Part shown: piece by piece, positions 1 to 8,165 of the stretch
How the letters are laid out: each line of letters begins with the position of its first letter
Position numbering within the stretch: the first letter of the stretch is position 1
Source of the DNA: Betaproteobacteria bacterium
GTDB taxonomy: Bacteria > Pseudomonadota > Gammaproteobacteria > Burkholderiales > SG8-41
Assembly: GCA_021730905.1 (NCBI GenBank)
Contig: JAKFYK010000065.1
Span: 1 to 36,672 of the forward strand
DNA length: 36,672 bases
Reading direction: 5' to 3'
Made by a program: the position numbers and the translations under genes
The notes under the pieces: model-generated
What the model was told of the DNA's origin: nothing
The model's database searches: none
What the model saw: the letters and a program-made list of their open reading frames with translations, nothing else

Positions 1-392
1 GAGGTGTTGATCAACGCGCGCGTGCTGGCCTTGGTGATGTGACTGCCGGCGGCGACCGCGCCGCCGAGTATGCCTGCGGCAATGCTTATGCCGGGATCAC
101 CGCCTGCCACTGCGGCGGCAGCGAGCAGCGCACCTGCTGGAATGCGGATGAAGGTGTGCGCGGCATCCCATACCGAATCAAAGCCGGGAATCTTGTCGGC
201 GAGAAACTCCACCAGAAACATGAAGCCCGATGCCCCCATCACCCACGGGTTGCCCAGTGTTTGCAGATCGGCCGGCAGGTTGTAAATGCCGAATTGCTGC
301 AGCACGCCGAGAAAAAACACTACGGCGTAAAGCCGTATGCCGCTGGCCCAGCCGAGTCCGGCGGCGGTTGCTAACGAGGCGATGGCTTCCAT
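1..392 (-). CDS. DUF4126-family membrane protein, C-terminus cut by window edge
   Basis: The reverse strand reads open from an ATG at 392 to the window edge (about 130 codons), beginning MEAIASLATAAGLGWASGIR. It is rich in Gly/Ala hydrophobic segments, including VVFFLGVLQQFG, WVMGASGFMFLVEFLADKIP and ALLAAAAVAGG, and has the ASG-R-Y and DK-PG-DS-WD pattern I associate with DUF4126 membrane proteins. A Shine-Dalgarno-like GAGGAG sits about 7 bases before the ATG (complement of 398-405), which supports this start. The function of the family is not established. It diverges from the GST gene across a 210-bp spacer. The stop codon lies outside the window, so total length is unknown. Confidence 0.75.
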   Translation of the reverse strand, partial: MEAIASLATAAGLGWASGIRLYAVVFFLGVLQQFGIYNLPADLQTLGNPWVMGASGFMFLVEFLADKIPGFDSVWDAAHTFIRIPAGALLAAAAVAGGDPGISIAAGILGGAVAAGSHITKASTRALINT

Positions 393-582
393 CGTGCGCT
401 CCTCAAACAATTAATCGCTCAACGCGCGCAGTCTAGCGCGGTGTACGGGCAAGCGCTACGCGCGATGGCGGCCGCGTCCCTCAGCCGCTATCGACCGGGC
501 CGCATCACTATCAAGCGTAGTATCGTGTTCGTCGTCGTGGCTGGACGATTGCCACAAGCCGTGGCCAGTGCCGAAAAATTTA

Positions 583-604
583 ATTATTTAAAACAAATAC
601 TTAT
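583..604 (-). repeat. Dispersed AT-rich repeat, copy 1 (22 bp shared with copy 2)
   Basis: The exact 13-mer TAAGTATTTGTTT lies on the minus strand at 591-603, inside a 22-bp stretch identical to 2604-2625. It is strongly AT-rich against GC-rich flanks. Its end overlaps the first base or two of the GST start codon (603-605), so the repeat occupies the place where a ribosome binding site would be expected. It is in the same orientation as copy 2, and the two bracket the GST and MFS genes. Confidence 0.85.
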
Positions 605-1304
605 GATAAGTCTCTATCAGTTTCGCCCGGCCTTCGGCCTGCCCAACGCAAGTCCGTTCTGCATGAAGGTGGAAACTTACCTGCGCATGGCGGGACTGCC
701 TTATGACTGCCCGCGCGGCGCCAGTCTGACAAAGTCGCCGAAAGGCAAGATGCCGTATATCGAAGATGGCGACCGGCGCGTTGCCGATTCCAGTTTCATC
801 ATCGACTACCTGCAGCAAACGTATGGCGACAAGCTGGACGCGCACCTGAGTGAGCGCGAACGCGCCATGGCGCTCTCCGTTCAGCGCATGATCGAGGAAC
901 ACCTGTACTGGGCGGCGGTATATTCACGCTGGGTGGACGATGCCGGATTTAAAGTCAGCAGCCGGATATTCTTTTCGCACATGCCTCCGGGTCTGAGGCA
1001 ACTGGTGCCGCAGCTCGCGCGCCGGGGGATGAAACAGCAAATGCACGGCCATGGCATGGGCCGGCACAGCCGGGACGAAATTTACGCATTGGGTTGCCGT
1101 GATATTGCCGCGTTGGCGGCACTTCTGGGAGATCAGGCGTATTTCATGGGCGCGGAACCTTCATCGCTGGATGCGACGGCGTATGCCTTTGTGGCAAACT
1201 TGATATGGATACCGATTGAATCACCGCTGCGGGAACAGGCGAAGCAATTCGCAAATCTGGAAGCCTATTGCCAGCGCATGAAAGCGCGTTATTATCCTGC
1301 GTAA
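603..1304 (+). CDS. Glutathione S-transferase family protein (metaxin/FAXC-like)
   Basis: The product is 233 aa, starting MISLYQFRPAFGLPNASPFC. The N-terminal thioredoxin-like half carries the SPFC-MKVETYLRMAGLPY helix and the GKMPYIEDGDRRVADSSFII segment typical of the glutathione-binding fold. The C-terminal half is all-helical and ends LEAYCQRMKARYYPA. The pattern resembles the metaxin/failed-axon-connections branch of GSTs (GST_N_4/GST_C_6 type), widespread in proteobacteria with unknown substrates. The frame is open upstream to 441, but those 54 codons look non-coding and the family N-terminus begins at 603. No Shine-Dalgarno is visible, because the bases before the ATG are the dispersed repeat. 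It converges with the MFS gene, 12 bp away. Confidence 0.85.
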   Translation: MISLYQFRPAFGLPNASPFCMKVETYLRMAGLPYDCPRGASLTKSPKGKMPYIEDGDRRVADSSFIIDYLQQTYGDKLDAHLSERERAMALSVQRMIEEHLYWAAVYSRWVDDAGFKVSSRIFFSHMPPGLRQLVPQLARRGMKQQMHGHGMGRHSRDEIYALGCRDIAALAALLGDQAYFMGAEPSSLDATAYAFVANLIWIPIESPLREQAKQFANLEAYCQRMKARYYPA

Positions 1305-1316
1305 GTTATTTTTCAC

Positions 1317-2570
1317 TTACTTTTCAATAACGCCCGCGCGCACATAGAGCGGGCGGATGTATTCGCGCAACAGCGGCATGCGGTAGAGCAGCATACCCGC
1401 GCCCGCCGCGCAGATCACGCCGAATATCGCCAGCGCGTACGGCGCGCCCACCGCCGTGGCAAGAGCGCCGGCGGCCAGGCAGCCCAGCGGATGCATGCCC
1501 ATGAAAGCGATGATGTAATAACTCGTCACGCGCCCGCGCTTGTCGGCGTCGCACACCGTCTGGATGATGGTGTTGACGGTCATCGCGGTGGCAATCACGC
1601 CAAAGCCCACCACCACCATGCATGCCAGTGACAGCACGAGATGGTGCGAGAACGTGAATATGGTGAGCGCAATGCCGGCGATCCCGGGGCCGATGGCCGC
1701 CCAGCGCATCAGCCCGCGTATCTGCGGGCGCGCTGCGAGATATACCATGCCGATGATGCCGCCGAAGCCCGCAGCGCCGACCAGAAATCCCAGCATGGAT
1801 GCGCCGCCAGAGAAGGTTTCCGCCGCGAAAATCGGCATCAGCGCCTGATACGGCGTAATGGTGAAACTCATCAGTGCCATCATCGGCAGCAGATAGCGCA
1901 GCGGTTTCAAACTCCAGGTGTAGCGCGCGCCATCGGTAATGCTTGCCCAAACGTTGGCGGAGGGTTGCGACTTGGCTTGCGGCACAGCGTGGATCAGCAG
2001 GAGGCTGCCGATCAGCCAGAATTTCGTCACGGCGTTTACCGCAAAACAAAACGCTTCGCTGAAATACGCCAGCAGCAATCCGGCGATGGTGGGGCCGATC
2101 ATGCGCCCGGCGTTCTGCATGCCGCCGCTGAAGGCGATGGCGCTGGGCAGATCGGATTTCACGCCCACCAGCTCGGGCGTGTACGACGAACGCACCGGCG
2201 TCTCCAGTGCCTGCACGATGCCCAGCAGCATGGCGAGCAGGATTACGTGCCAGACATCGACGCTGCTACCGCCGGTCCACACCACGCCCGCGAGTATCAC
2301 GGTGAGTATGATCGACAATACTTGCGTGACGATCAGCGTTTTGCAGCGGTCGAAACGGTCAGCCCAGATGCCGCCGAACGGTGCCAGAAAAAAAATCGCG
2401 ATTTGTCCCGCGAACCCGGTAATGCCCAGCAGCAGCGCCGAACCGCTCAACCGGTACACCAGCCAACTGATGGCGATTTGCTGTATCCAGGTGCCGATCA
2501 GCGACACCGATTGACCGGTGAAATACGTTCGGTAATTCGGATGACGGAAAGCGCGCAGGACGTGATGCAC
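1317..2570 (-). CDS. MFS transporter, EntS/MFS_3-like exporter
   Basis: The 417-aa polytopic membrane protein has about 11-12 hydrophobic segments. The N-terminus MHHVLRAFRHPNYRTYFTGQ followed by SLIGTWIQQIAISWLVYRL is characteristic of the EntS-like MFS_3 subfamily. GGIWADRFDRCKTL is the loop 2-3 signature of the major facilitator superfamily, and a proline-containing LETPVRSSYTPELV motif follows. Known relatives export siderophores, macrolides or other small molecules by proton antiport; the substrate here cannot be read. The best start is a GTG at 2570, with only a weak upstream ribosome site. The dispersed repeat (copy 2) lies between it and valS, so it may not be cotranscribed with valS. 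It converges with the GST gene. Confidence 0.85.
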   Translation of the reverse strand: MHHVLRAFRHPNYRTYFTGQSVSLIGTWIQQIAISWLVYRLSGSALLLGITGFAGQIAIFFLAPFGGIWADRFDRCKTLIVTQVLSIILTVILAGVVWTGGSSVDVWHVILLAMLLGIVQALETPVRSSYTPELVGVKSDLPSAIAFSGGMQNAGRMIGPTIAGLLLAYFSEAFCFAVNAVTKFWLIGSLLLIHAVPQAKSQPSANVWASITDGARYTWSLKPLRYLLPMMALMSFTITPYQALMPIFAAETFSGGASMLGFLVGAAGFGGIIGMVYLAARPQIRGLMRWAAIGPGIAGIALTIFTFSHHLVLSLACMVVVGFGVIATAMTVNTIIQTVCDADKRGRVTSYYIIAFMGMHPLGCLAAGALATAVGAPYALAIFGVICAAGAGMLLYRMPLLREYIRPLYVRAGVIEK

Positions 2571-2603
2571 GAGAAGAAATTAGCGTGGAAGCATCTATAT
2601 ATT

Positions 2604-2625
2604 ATTATTTAAAACAAATACTTAT
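2604..2625 (-). repeat. Dispersed AT-rich repeat, copy 2
   Basis: The exact 13-mer is on the minus strand at 2612-2624, and the 22 bp at 2604-2625 are identical to 583-604. It lies in the 65-bp gap between the end of valS and the start of the MFS gene. The surrounding 2595-2630 is almost pure A/T. No inverted repeat or T-tract hairpin is visible here, so it is not a standard terminator. Confidence 0.85.
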
Positions 2626-2635
2626 ATAACTCGTG

Positions 2636-5600
2636 CTACCCAAGCTTCGCAAGTTGCACCTCGATGTCGGCCAACGTCGCTTCAAACCTGGAAAGGCGTT
2701 CGCGTTCCTGGGCGACGACCGCGGGCGGCGCTCTATCGACGAAGTTTGAATTGGAAAGTTTGGCGTGCGCCTTGGTGATTTCGCCGGAAATGCGTGCGTG
2801 CTCTTTGTCGAGACGCGCTTTCTCAGCGGATTTGTCGATCTCGACTTTCAGCATCAGCTTGAACGCACCCACGATGGACACCGGTGCATCGGCTTCGGGC
2901 AACGTATCAACAATTTCCACCTGGGAGAGGCGGGCGATAGCCGCCATGTAGGGCGCGTATCTGGTGAGTTGCGCCGCTTCGCCTTGCGCGACCAGCGGTA
3001 CTTTCTGTCCGGGCTGCAGATTCATTTCGCTGCGCAGCGTGCGGCAAGCGTTGATGAGTTGCTTCAGTGTATCGATATCGCGCTCGGCGGCTTCGTTGAT
3101 GCGGGTGGCGTCGGATTCCGGGTACGCTTGCAGCATGATCGATGGCCCCGCTTTGCCGGCGGTGTCACGATCACCAGTCTTGCCGGAATCATCACGTCTG
3201 CTGGCCTTGCCGGAATCATCACGTTCGCCGGCTTTGCCGGCGAGGGGCGCCACAATCTGCCACAGTTCTTCGGTAATAAACGGAATCACTGGATGCGCGA
3301 GGCGCAGTGTCGATTCGAGCACGCGCACCAGCGTGCGGCGTGTGGCGCGCTGCTGGTTTTCGTTGCCGCCCTGCATTTGCACTTTGGCGAGCTCGACATA
3401 CCAGTCGCAGTATTCGTCCCATACCAGTTCGTAAATGGTGCGTGAGAGATTGTCGAAGCGGTATTCACCGAACGCCTTGGCTGCTTCGGCTTCCGCGCGC
3501 TGCAGGCGGCTGACGATCCATTTATCTGCCGCGGAAAATTCCAGCAGCGCCTTTTCGTCCAGCCCTGTGTCCTTGCCGTCGCAGTTCATCAACACAAAGC
3601 GCGTGGCGTTCCACAGCTTGTTGCAGAAATTGCGATAACCGTCGCAGCGATTCAGATCGAACTTGATATCGCGGCCGGGCGAGGCGAGGCTGGCAAACGT
3701 GAAGCGCAGCGCATCGGTGCCATAGGCGGCGATGCCGTCGGGAAAATGCTTGTGCGTCATGGTCTCAATCTTTTCCGTCTGCCGCGGATCCATCAGGTTG
3801 GCCGTGCGCTTGGCGACCAGTGCGTCGAGCGAAATGCCGTCAACGATATCGAGCGGATCGAGCACATTGCCTTTGGACTTCGACATTTTCTGGCCTTCCG
3901 CGTCGCGGATCAGGCCGGTGATGTAGACCTCGTGAAACGGCACTTTGTCAGTGAAGTGCAGCGTCATCATCACCATGCGTGCGACCCAGAAGAAAATGAT
4001 GTCGAAGCCGGTTACCAGCACGGAAGACGGCAGATAGCGATCCAGCGCGGGATTGGATTTGCCGGGGTACTGTGGCGTCCAGTCGAGCGTGGAGAATGGC
4101 CACAGCGCCGACGAATACCAGGTGTCGAGCACGTCGTCGTCCTGACGCAGTGACACGGGCGCGACTTTTTCACCGGCCTCGAGCCGTTCGGGCAATTTTT
4201 CGTCGTATAGCGCGAGGGCTTCGTCGTGGCTGCGCGCAACATATACGTTGCCTTCGGCGTCGTACCACGCGGGGATGCGGTGGCCCCACCACAACTGGCG
4301 CGAGATGCACCAATCCTGAATGTTGGTGAGCCACTGGTTGTAGGTCGTGGTCCAGTTTTCGGGGACGAATTTGAGTTGCCCGAGTGCCACGGCATCCAGC
4401 CCGCGCTGCGCCAGCGATTCCATTTTGATGAACCACTGGTCGGTGAGCATGGGCTCGACTATCGCGTCGGTGCGGCCGCAACGTGGCACCATCAGCTTGT
4501 GCGGTTTGGTCTCGCCGAGCAGACCCTGTGCTTCCAGATCGGCGAGCACGCGTTTGCGCGCTTCGAAACGATCGAGACCGCGATAGGCCGCTGGCGCGTT
4601 GTCGTTGATCTTTGCGTCCAGTGTGAGGACGCTAATCGGATCAAGCTGGTGACGCACGCCAACGTGATAGTCGTTGAAGTCGTGCGCCGGCGTGATTTTC
4701 ACGCAGCCGGTGCCGAACGCGGCATCCACATAGTCGTCCGCGATCACGGGTATGGTGCGCCCGGTCAGCGGCAGCATGACTTGTGTGCCGATCAGCGCCT
4801 GATAACGCTCATCCTCGGGGTTGACGGCAACGGCGACGTCGCCGAGCATCGTTTCCGGACGCGTGGTGGCGACCACCAGAAAACCTGCACCTGATGCAAG
4901 CGGATAGCGGATATGCCACAGCTGGCCGTCTTCCTCCATCGACTCGACTTCGAGGTCGGACACTGCCGTTTGCAGCACCGGATCCCAGTTCACCAGCCGT
5001 TTGCCGCGATAAATCAGGCCTTGCTGGTGCATGCGCACGAAAGTTTCGGTGACGGTGTGCGACAGGCCGTCGTCCATGGTGAAGCGTTCGCGCTCCCAAT
5101 CGCACGAGCTGCCGAGTCGGCGCATCTGGTGCGTGATGGTGGAGCCGGATTCTTCTTTCCATTGCCACACGCGCTCGATGAATTTGTCGCGGCCCAGGTC
5201 ATGGCGCGAAATGTTCTGTGCGTCGAGTTGCCGTTCAACGACGATTTGCGTGGCGATGCCGGCGTGGTCGGTGCCGGGTTGCCACAACGTGTTGTTGCCG
5301 CGCATGCGGTGATAGCGCGTCAGTGCGTCCATCAGCGTGTGCTGAAAAGCGTGGCCCATGTGCAGCGTGCCGGTGACATTCGGCGGCGGCAGCAGGATAC
5401 AAAAATTTCCGGTTTTCGCGGCGTCCGTGCCGGCCTTGAAGTAACCGTTCTTTTCCCATTCGGGATACCAGTGTGCTTCGATAGCCGCCGGCTCAAAACT
5501 CTTGGCGAGTTCCATGGACAAACTTCTGGAGGTGGAGGGTGGCGCGGAAGAAGCTGCCATTATACCGGAGGCGCTTTGGCCGATCTCCGGCGCCACTTGC

Positions 5601-6097
5601 GCGGCGGCAGCCGGGCGCACGGAGTCGCGAAATGAGTCGAGATGCGTTCGCAGCGATTCTTCAACGGAGCTTCGCACCATTACGCCGATGTTGGTTTTGA
5701 GATCGTCGGTGATGCGCGCCAGCGCCTGATCCAGCGCGGAACCGATTTCCGGCAGGACTTGTTGCTGTACCACGCTGGTGATGCGCTCATCGACCTGCGA
5801 CATCACGCGCAAATACGCAGCGTGTTCGAGATTCTGGTTTTGCACGCGCGATATCACTTCCGTGCCGGCAGACGAATCCGCATCAGTCGCACGGGCCAGT
5901 GCGACCGGCAATATCACATCGGTAAGTTCGGGCACGTCATCGTCCGGCACAGGCGCGGTTGCCGCTGCCTGAAGAGCGGAATCTATCGTGGCGCCATCCG
6001 CTTGTGGTGACCGGCGATGCCGTGCCAGCAGCGCATCAGCGCGTGCGAGGAGTTCGCTGCTGTCGTCGCTGTCGTTAATCTCCGGCTCCTGCGCCAT
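2636..6097 (-). CDS. valS: Valyl-tRNA synthetase with a fused N-terminal accessory region
   Basis: The 1153-aa reading frame charges tRNA-Val in the cytoplasm. A complete class I ValRS occupies residues 195-1153 (959 aa, the usual length): HMGH at 246-249, the CP1 editing-domain TTRPET at 411-416, KMSKS at 737-741, an anticodon-binding domain, and a C-terminal coiled-coil arm from about 1080. Residues 1-194 are extra (see the entry for 5516-6097). The start at 6097 has a good GAGGGG ribosome site and lies 11 bp after holC. An internal ATG at 5515 is the conventional ValRS start, but with only a weak AGAAG upstream. Residues 955-984 are a repetitive insert encoded by a 27-bp tandem repeat. ValRS identity is near certain; whether the protein is made as a fusion, as two start forms, or only from 5515 is open. 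Confidence 0.93.
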   Translation of the reverse strand: MAQEPEINDSDDSSELLARADALLARHRRSPQADGATIDSALQAAATAPVPDDDVPELTDVILPVALARATDADSSAGTEVISRVQNQNLEHAAYLRVMSQVDERITSVVQQQVLPEIGSALDQALARITDDLKTNIGVMVRSSVEESLRTHLDSFRDSVRPAAAAQVAPEIGQSASGIMAASSAPPSTSRSLSMELAKSFEPAAIEAHWYPEWEKNGYFKAGTDAAKTGNFCILLPPPNVTGTLHMGHAFQHTLMDALTRYHRMRGNNTLWQPGTDHAGIATQIVVERQLDAQNISRHDLGRDKFIERVWQWKEESGSTITHQMRRLGSSCDWERERFTMDDGLSHTVTETFVRMHQQGLIYRGKRLVNWDPVLQTAVSDLEVESMEEDGQLWHIRYPLASGAGFLVVATTRPETMLGDVAVAVNPEDERYQALIGTQVMLPLTGRTIPVIADDYVDAAFGTGCVKITPAHDFNDYHVGVRHQLDPISVLTLDAKINDNAPAAYRGLDRFEARKRVLADLEAQGLLGETKPHKLMVPRCGRTDAIVEPMLTDQWFIKMESLAQRGLDAVALGQLKFVPENWTTTYNQWLTNIQDWCISRQLWWGHRIPAWYDAEGNVYVARSHDEALALYDEKLPERLEAGEKVAPVSLRQDDDVLDTWYSSALWPFSTLDWTPQYPGKSNPALDRYLPSSVLVTGFDIIFFWVARMVMMTLHFTDKVPFHEVYITGLIRDAEGQKMSKSKGNVLDPLDIVDGISLDALVAKRTANLMDPRQTEKIETMTHKHFPDGIAAYGTDALRFTFASLASPGRDIKFDLNRCDGYRNFCNKLWNATRFVLMNCDGKDTGLDEKALLEFSAADKWIVSRLQRAEAEAAKAFGEYRFDNLSRTIYELVWDEYCDWYVELAKVQMQGGNENQQRATRRTLVRVLESTLRLAHPVIPFITEELWQIVAPLAGKAGERDDSGKASRRDDSGKTGDRDTAGKAGPSIMLQAYPESDATRINEAAERDIDTLKQLINACRTLRSEMNLQPGQKVPLVAQGEAAQLTRYAPYMAAIARLSQVEIVDTLPEADAPVSIVGAFKLMLKVEIDKSAEKARLDKEHARISGEITKAHAKLSNSNFVDRAPPAVVAQERERLSRFEATLADIEVQLAKLG
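3153..3240 (-). repeat. 27-bp tandem repeat inside valS
   Basis: On the plus strand the anchor TTGCCGG recurs at 3153, 3180, 3207 and 3234, exactly 27 bp apart, giving three full units and the start of a fourth. The second and third units match at 23 of 27 positions; the first is more diverged. The period is a multiple of three, so the reading frame survives and encodes a charged, flexible stretch made of (D/E)xxSGK-like units. It falls between [10 protein letters not shown] and SIMLQAYP, where E. coli ValRS has only a few residues, so it is probably a surface-loop expansion. Confidence 0.8.
5516..6097 (-). other. DUF2486-like N-terminal module fused in frame to ValRS
   Basis: These 194 codons precede the normal ValRS start with no stop between. 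The segment is acidic and Ala-rich at first ([20 protein letters not shown]), has a [13 protein letters not shown] motif near residues 52-64, then a helical, possibly coiled-coil part (residues 95-160, containing [20 protein letters not shown]), and ends in a Ser/Pro/Ala linker. The (V/I)P-LT-V motif followed by an amphipathic helical tail is reminiscent of the small uncharacterised proteins (DUF2486 type) of betaproteobacteria, some of which I recall next to valS. This looks like such a neighbour whose stop codon is missing. A TATAAT hexamer on the minus strand (5559-5564) could give ValRS a separate transcript, though no matching -35 is seen. Function is unknown. Confidence 0.6.
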
Positions 6098-6108
6098 TGC
6101 CCCTCGAA

Positions 6109-6537
6109 TTACGCTTCGGTTTTCGACAAATCGTGGCTGCGGATTTCATAGCCACGGTCGCGATAAAACTTGAAACGATCGCGCGCGCTGGCGCGATCGT
6201 TGTCGTCCGTGCTCACGATCTCGATCAGCCGCTGAAAACGGCTGAACATCGGTGGCCAGGACTCGCGCAGATTGAGCAACACTTCGTCGTGCGGCGGTTC
6301 GCTGTCTTCGTGAGTAATCGTAACCGGCGTGCGTGCAGCCAGCGCGTGCTGCGAATGGCAATGCGGAATAAACCCGATGGACGACGAGGTCCACAGCATA
6401 CGGTCCAGGCGTTGTGCGGATTCTGCGTCGGGGCACAACACCGCCACGCGCAGTCCGCGTGCATAGGCTTTGGCAGCAAGCCGGCACGCGGTGTGCCATT
6501 TGTCGCCGACGTGAGTGTAAAAATCGATCTGCGTCAT
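6109..6537 (-). CDS. holC: DNA polymerase III chi subunit
   Basis: The 142-aa protein starts [20 protein letters not shown], the characteristic HolC N-terminus, and ends after a [15 protein letters not shown] stretch. Chi joins the clamp-loader psi subunit and contacts single-strand-binding protein at the replication fork. The central [20 protein letters not shown] and [12 protein letters not shown] match the family fold, including the L-W....FIPH region. It lies immediately before the valS frame (11 bp), an arrangement known from many proteobacteria (pepA-holC-valS). The pepA stop lies about 37 bp upstream in genome terms, separated by repeat copy 3. Confidence 0.93.
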   Translation of the reverse strand: MTQIDFYTHVGDKWHTACRLAAKAYARGLRVAVLCPDAESAQRLDRMLWTSSSIGFIPHCHSQHALAARTPVTITHEDSEPPHDEVLLNLRESWPPMFSRFQRLIEIVSTDDNDRASARDRFKFYRDRGYEIRSHDLSKTEA

Positions 6538-6554
6538 ACGTCCCGAGTTGTATA

Positions 6555-6567
6555 TAAGTATTTGTTT
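6555..6567 (+). repeat. Dispersed AT-rich repeat, copy 3
   Basis: An exact copy of TAAGTATTTGTTT lies on the plus strand in the 37-bp gap between holC (starts 6537, minus) and pepA (ends 6575, minus). It is followed by TTATGGGTTATTTTATTT, which loosely resembles the tails of copies 4 and 5. Relative to the flanking genes it points in the opposite direction from copy 2. Confidence 0.85.
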
Positions 6568-6574
6568 TTATGGG

Positions 6575-8080
6575 TTATTTTATTTTTCCCGCGCGATGGA
6601 TCAGGTATTGCGTCAGCAGCGGCACCGGCCGTCCCGTCGAGCCTTTCTCCTTGCCGGACTTCCATGCGGTACCGGCGACATCAAGGTGCGCCCATTTGAA
6701 TTTTTGGGTGAACCGCGACAGGTAACACGCCGCGGTGACTGCGCCGGCCGGCCGGCCGCCGATGTTGGCAAAGTCGGCGAAGTTGCTCTTGAGCTGCTCC
6801 TGATACTCGTCGTGCAGCGGCATATGCCACGCGCGGTCATGTGATGCTTCACCGGCGGCCAGCACTTCCCTGGCGAGTCCGTCGTCGTTGGCGAACAGGC
6901 CGCTGACCACATGTCCGAGCGCGATCACGCAGGCGCCGGTGAGTGTGGCGATGTCAATCACCGCGACGGGATCAAAACGTTCGGCATAGGTGAGCGCGTC
7001 GCACAGAATCAATCGTCCTTCCGCGTCCGTATTGAGAACCTCCACGGTCTGCCCGGACATGCTGGTGAAGATGTCGCCAGGTTTGGTAGCGCGGCTGCCC
7101 GGCATGTTCTCAGTGGCGGGGATAATACCCACTACGTTGATCGGCAGGCGCATTTCGCCCACCGCCTTGAGCGTGCCCAACACGCTGCCGGCGCCGCTCA
7201 TGTCGAATTTCATTTCGTCCATCTCGGCGGCGGGCTTGAGCGAGGTGCCGCCGGTATCGAAGGTGACGCCTTTGCCGACCAGTACCACCGGCTTCTGGGT
7301 TTTGGGGCCGCCACGATGTTCGAGCACGATCAGCTTCGGCGGCTCGGCGCTGCCGCGCGCCACGGACAACAGCGATCCCATGCCGAGTTTTTCCATGTCG
7401 GTGCGGTCGAGGATTTGTATCTTCATGCGGTAGCGCCGGGCGAGTTCCTTTGCCTGATCGGCCAAATAGGTGGGGGTGCAGACGTTGCCAGGCAGATTGC
7501 CGAGGTCTTTCGCCAGACTCATGCCGTGGCCCAGCGCAAGGCCTTGTTCCAGTCCGCGCTCCGCGAGGCGGCGCTCGCCGGCGCGTGCGTAGGCGAGCAC
7601 CAGCCGCTTGAGCGTTGCTGCCGGCGTTTCGGGTTTGCTTTTCATACGGTCGAAGCGGTAGGCCGACTCGATAGCGATGCAGGCTGCCTGAGCCATGCGC
7701 CATGCGATATCGCGCCCGCGTGTACCCGCTGCCGTGAGCGAGGTCAGGTGAATCTCTACATCCGCAGCCCCGGTGGTCTTGACGGCACGTAGCGCGGCCT
7801 GCAATGCATTGCGGTAAGCCTTTGCATCGAACGATTTCTCCGGGCCCAGTCCCACCAACAGCACACGTTCACACGCGAGTTGGGGAAGTCGCTGCAGCAA
7901 CAGCGTAGTGCCGGCGCGGCCTTCCATATCGCCGGCTTGCAGTAGTTTGGAGATGGCGCCGCCGGCAGTCCGATCCAGCGCGGCGGCCGGCACGGAAAGC
8001 TTGCGCGATTCGAAAACACCGACCACGACACAGCCTGATTTTGCCGAACCCGGCGTACTATGTTTTGTGCTAAATTCCAC
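6575..8080 (-). CDS. pepA: Leucyl aminopeptidase (M17 family)
   Basis: The 501-aa cytosolic metallopeptidase removes N-terminal residues from peptides; in E. coli PepA also acts as a DNA-binding accessory factor. The family signature NTDAEGRL is at residues 350-357, and the metal/active-site stretch GKGVTFDTGG is at 269-278, followed by MDEMKFDMSGAG. The start is taken as GTG at 8080 because AGGAG lies 6 bases before it and the product begins with the family-typical VEFSTK. An ATG 36 bases further upstream lacks such a site. Divergent from lptF and upstream of holC, it heads the pepA-holC-valS cluster, although repeat copy 3 lies between pepA and holC. Confidence 0.94.
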   Translation of the reverse strand: MEFSTKHSTPGSAKSGCVVVGVFESRKLSVPAAALDRTAGGAISKLLQAGDMEGRAGTTLLLQRLPQLACERVLLVGLGPEKSFDAKAYRNALQAALRAVKTTGAADVEIHLTSLTAAGTRGRDIAWRMAQAACIAIESAYRFDRMKSKPETPAATLKRLVLAYARAGERRLAERGLEQGLALGHGMSLAKDLGNLPGNVCTPTYLADQAKELARRYRMKIQILDRTDMEKLGMGSLLSVARGSAEPPKLIVLEHRGGPKTQKPVVLVGKGVTFDTGGTSLKPAAEMDEMKFDMSGAGSVLGTLKAVGEMRLPINVVGIIPATENMPGSRATKPGDIFTSMSGQTVEVLNTDAEGRLILCDALTYAERFDPVAVIDIATLTGACVIALGHVVSGLFANDDGLAREVLAAGEASHDRAWHMPLHDEYQEQLKSNFADFANIGGRPAGAVTAACYLSRFTQKFKWAHLDVAGTAWKSGKEKGSTGRPVPLLTQYLIHRAGKIK

Positions 8081-8118
8081 GGTGAACTCCTGTGCGGAAA
8101 ACTGTCGATAGGGCATTG

Positions 8119-8147
8119 ATTATCGATGGTTTCTCCGCGAAAAGCAA
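8119..8147 (-). promoter_or_regulatory. Candidate sigma-70 promoter for pepA
   Basis: On the minus strand, TTGCTT (complement of 8142-8147) and GATAAT (complement of 8119-8124) are separated by 17 bp. The -10 ends 38 bases upstream of the pepA GTG. Found by consensus matching only. Confidence 0.4.
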
Positions 8148-8165
8148 AATCGTACTGTCGCCCGG

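Noticed and set aside
441..602. N-terminal extension of the GST protein from an ATG at 441
   Set aside because: The 54 extra residues lack GST character and precede the conserved family N-terminus. They run through the spacer and the repeat.
1641..2612. Long open frame antisense to the MFS gene
   Set aside because: Its translation is Arg/His/Gln-rich with no domain pattern, while the minus strand encodes a clear MFS transporter. It is a composition shadow.
583..2625. Insertion sequence or transposon around the GST-MFS pair
   Set aside because: There is no transposase or integrase, and the flanking repeats are direct and lack terminal inverted repeats. Only a repeat-bounded block can be claimed.
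3153..3240. CRISPR-like array
   Set aside because: The repeats are contiguous 27-bp units with no spacers, and they lie in frame inside valS.
6911..7792. Open frame of about 290 codons antisense to pepA
   Set aside because: The opposite strand carries the pepA signature motifs throughout. The antisense product has no recognisable pattern or ribosome site.
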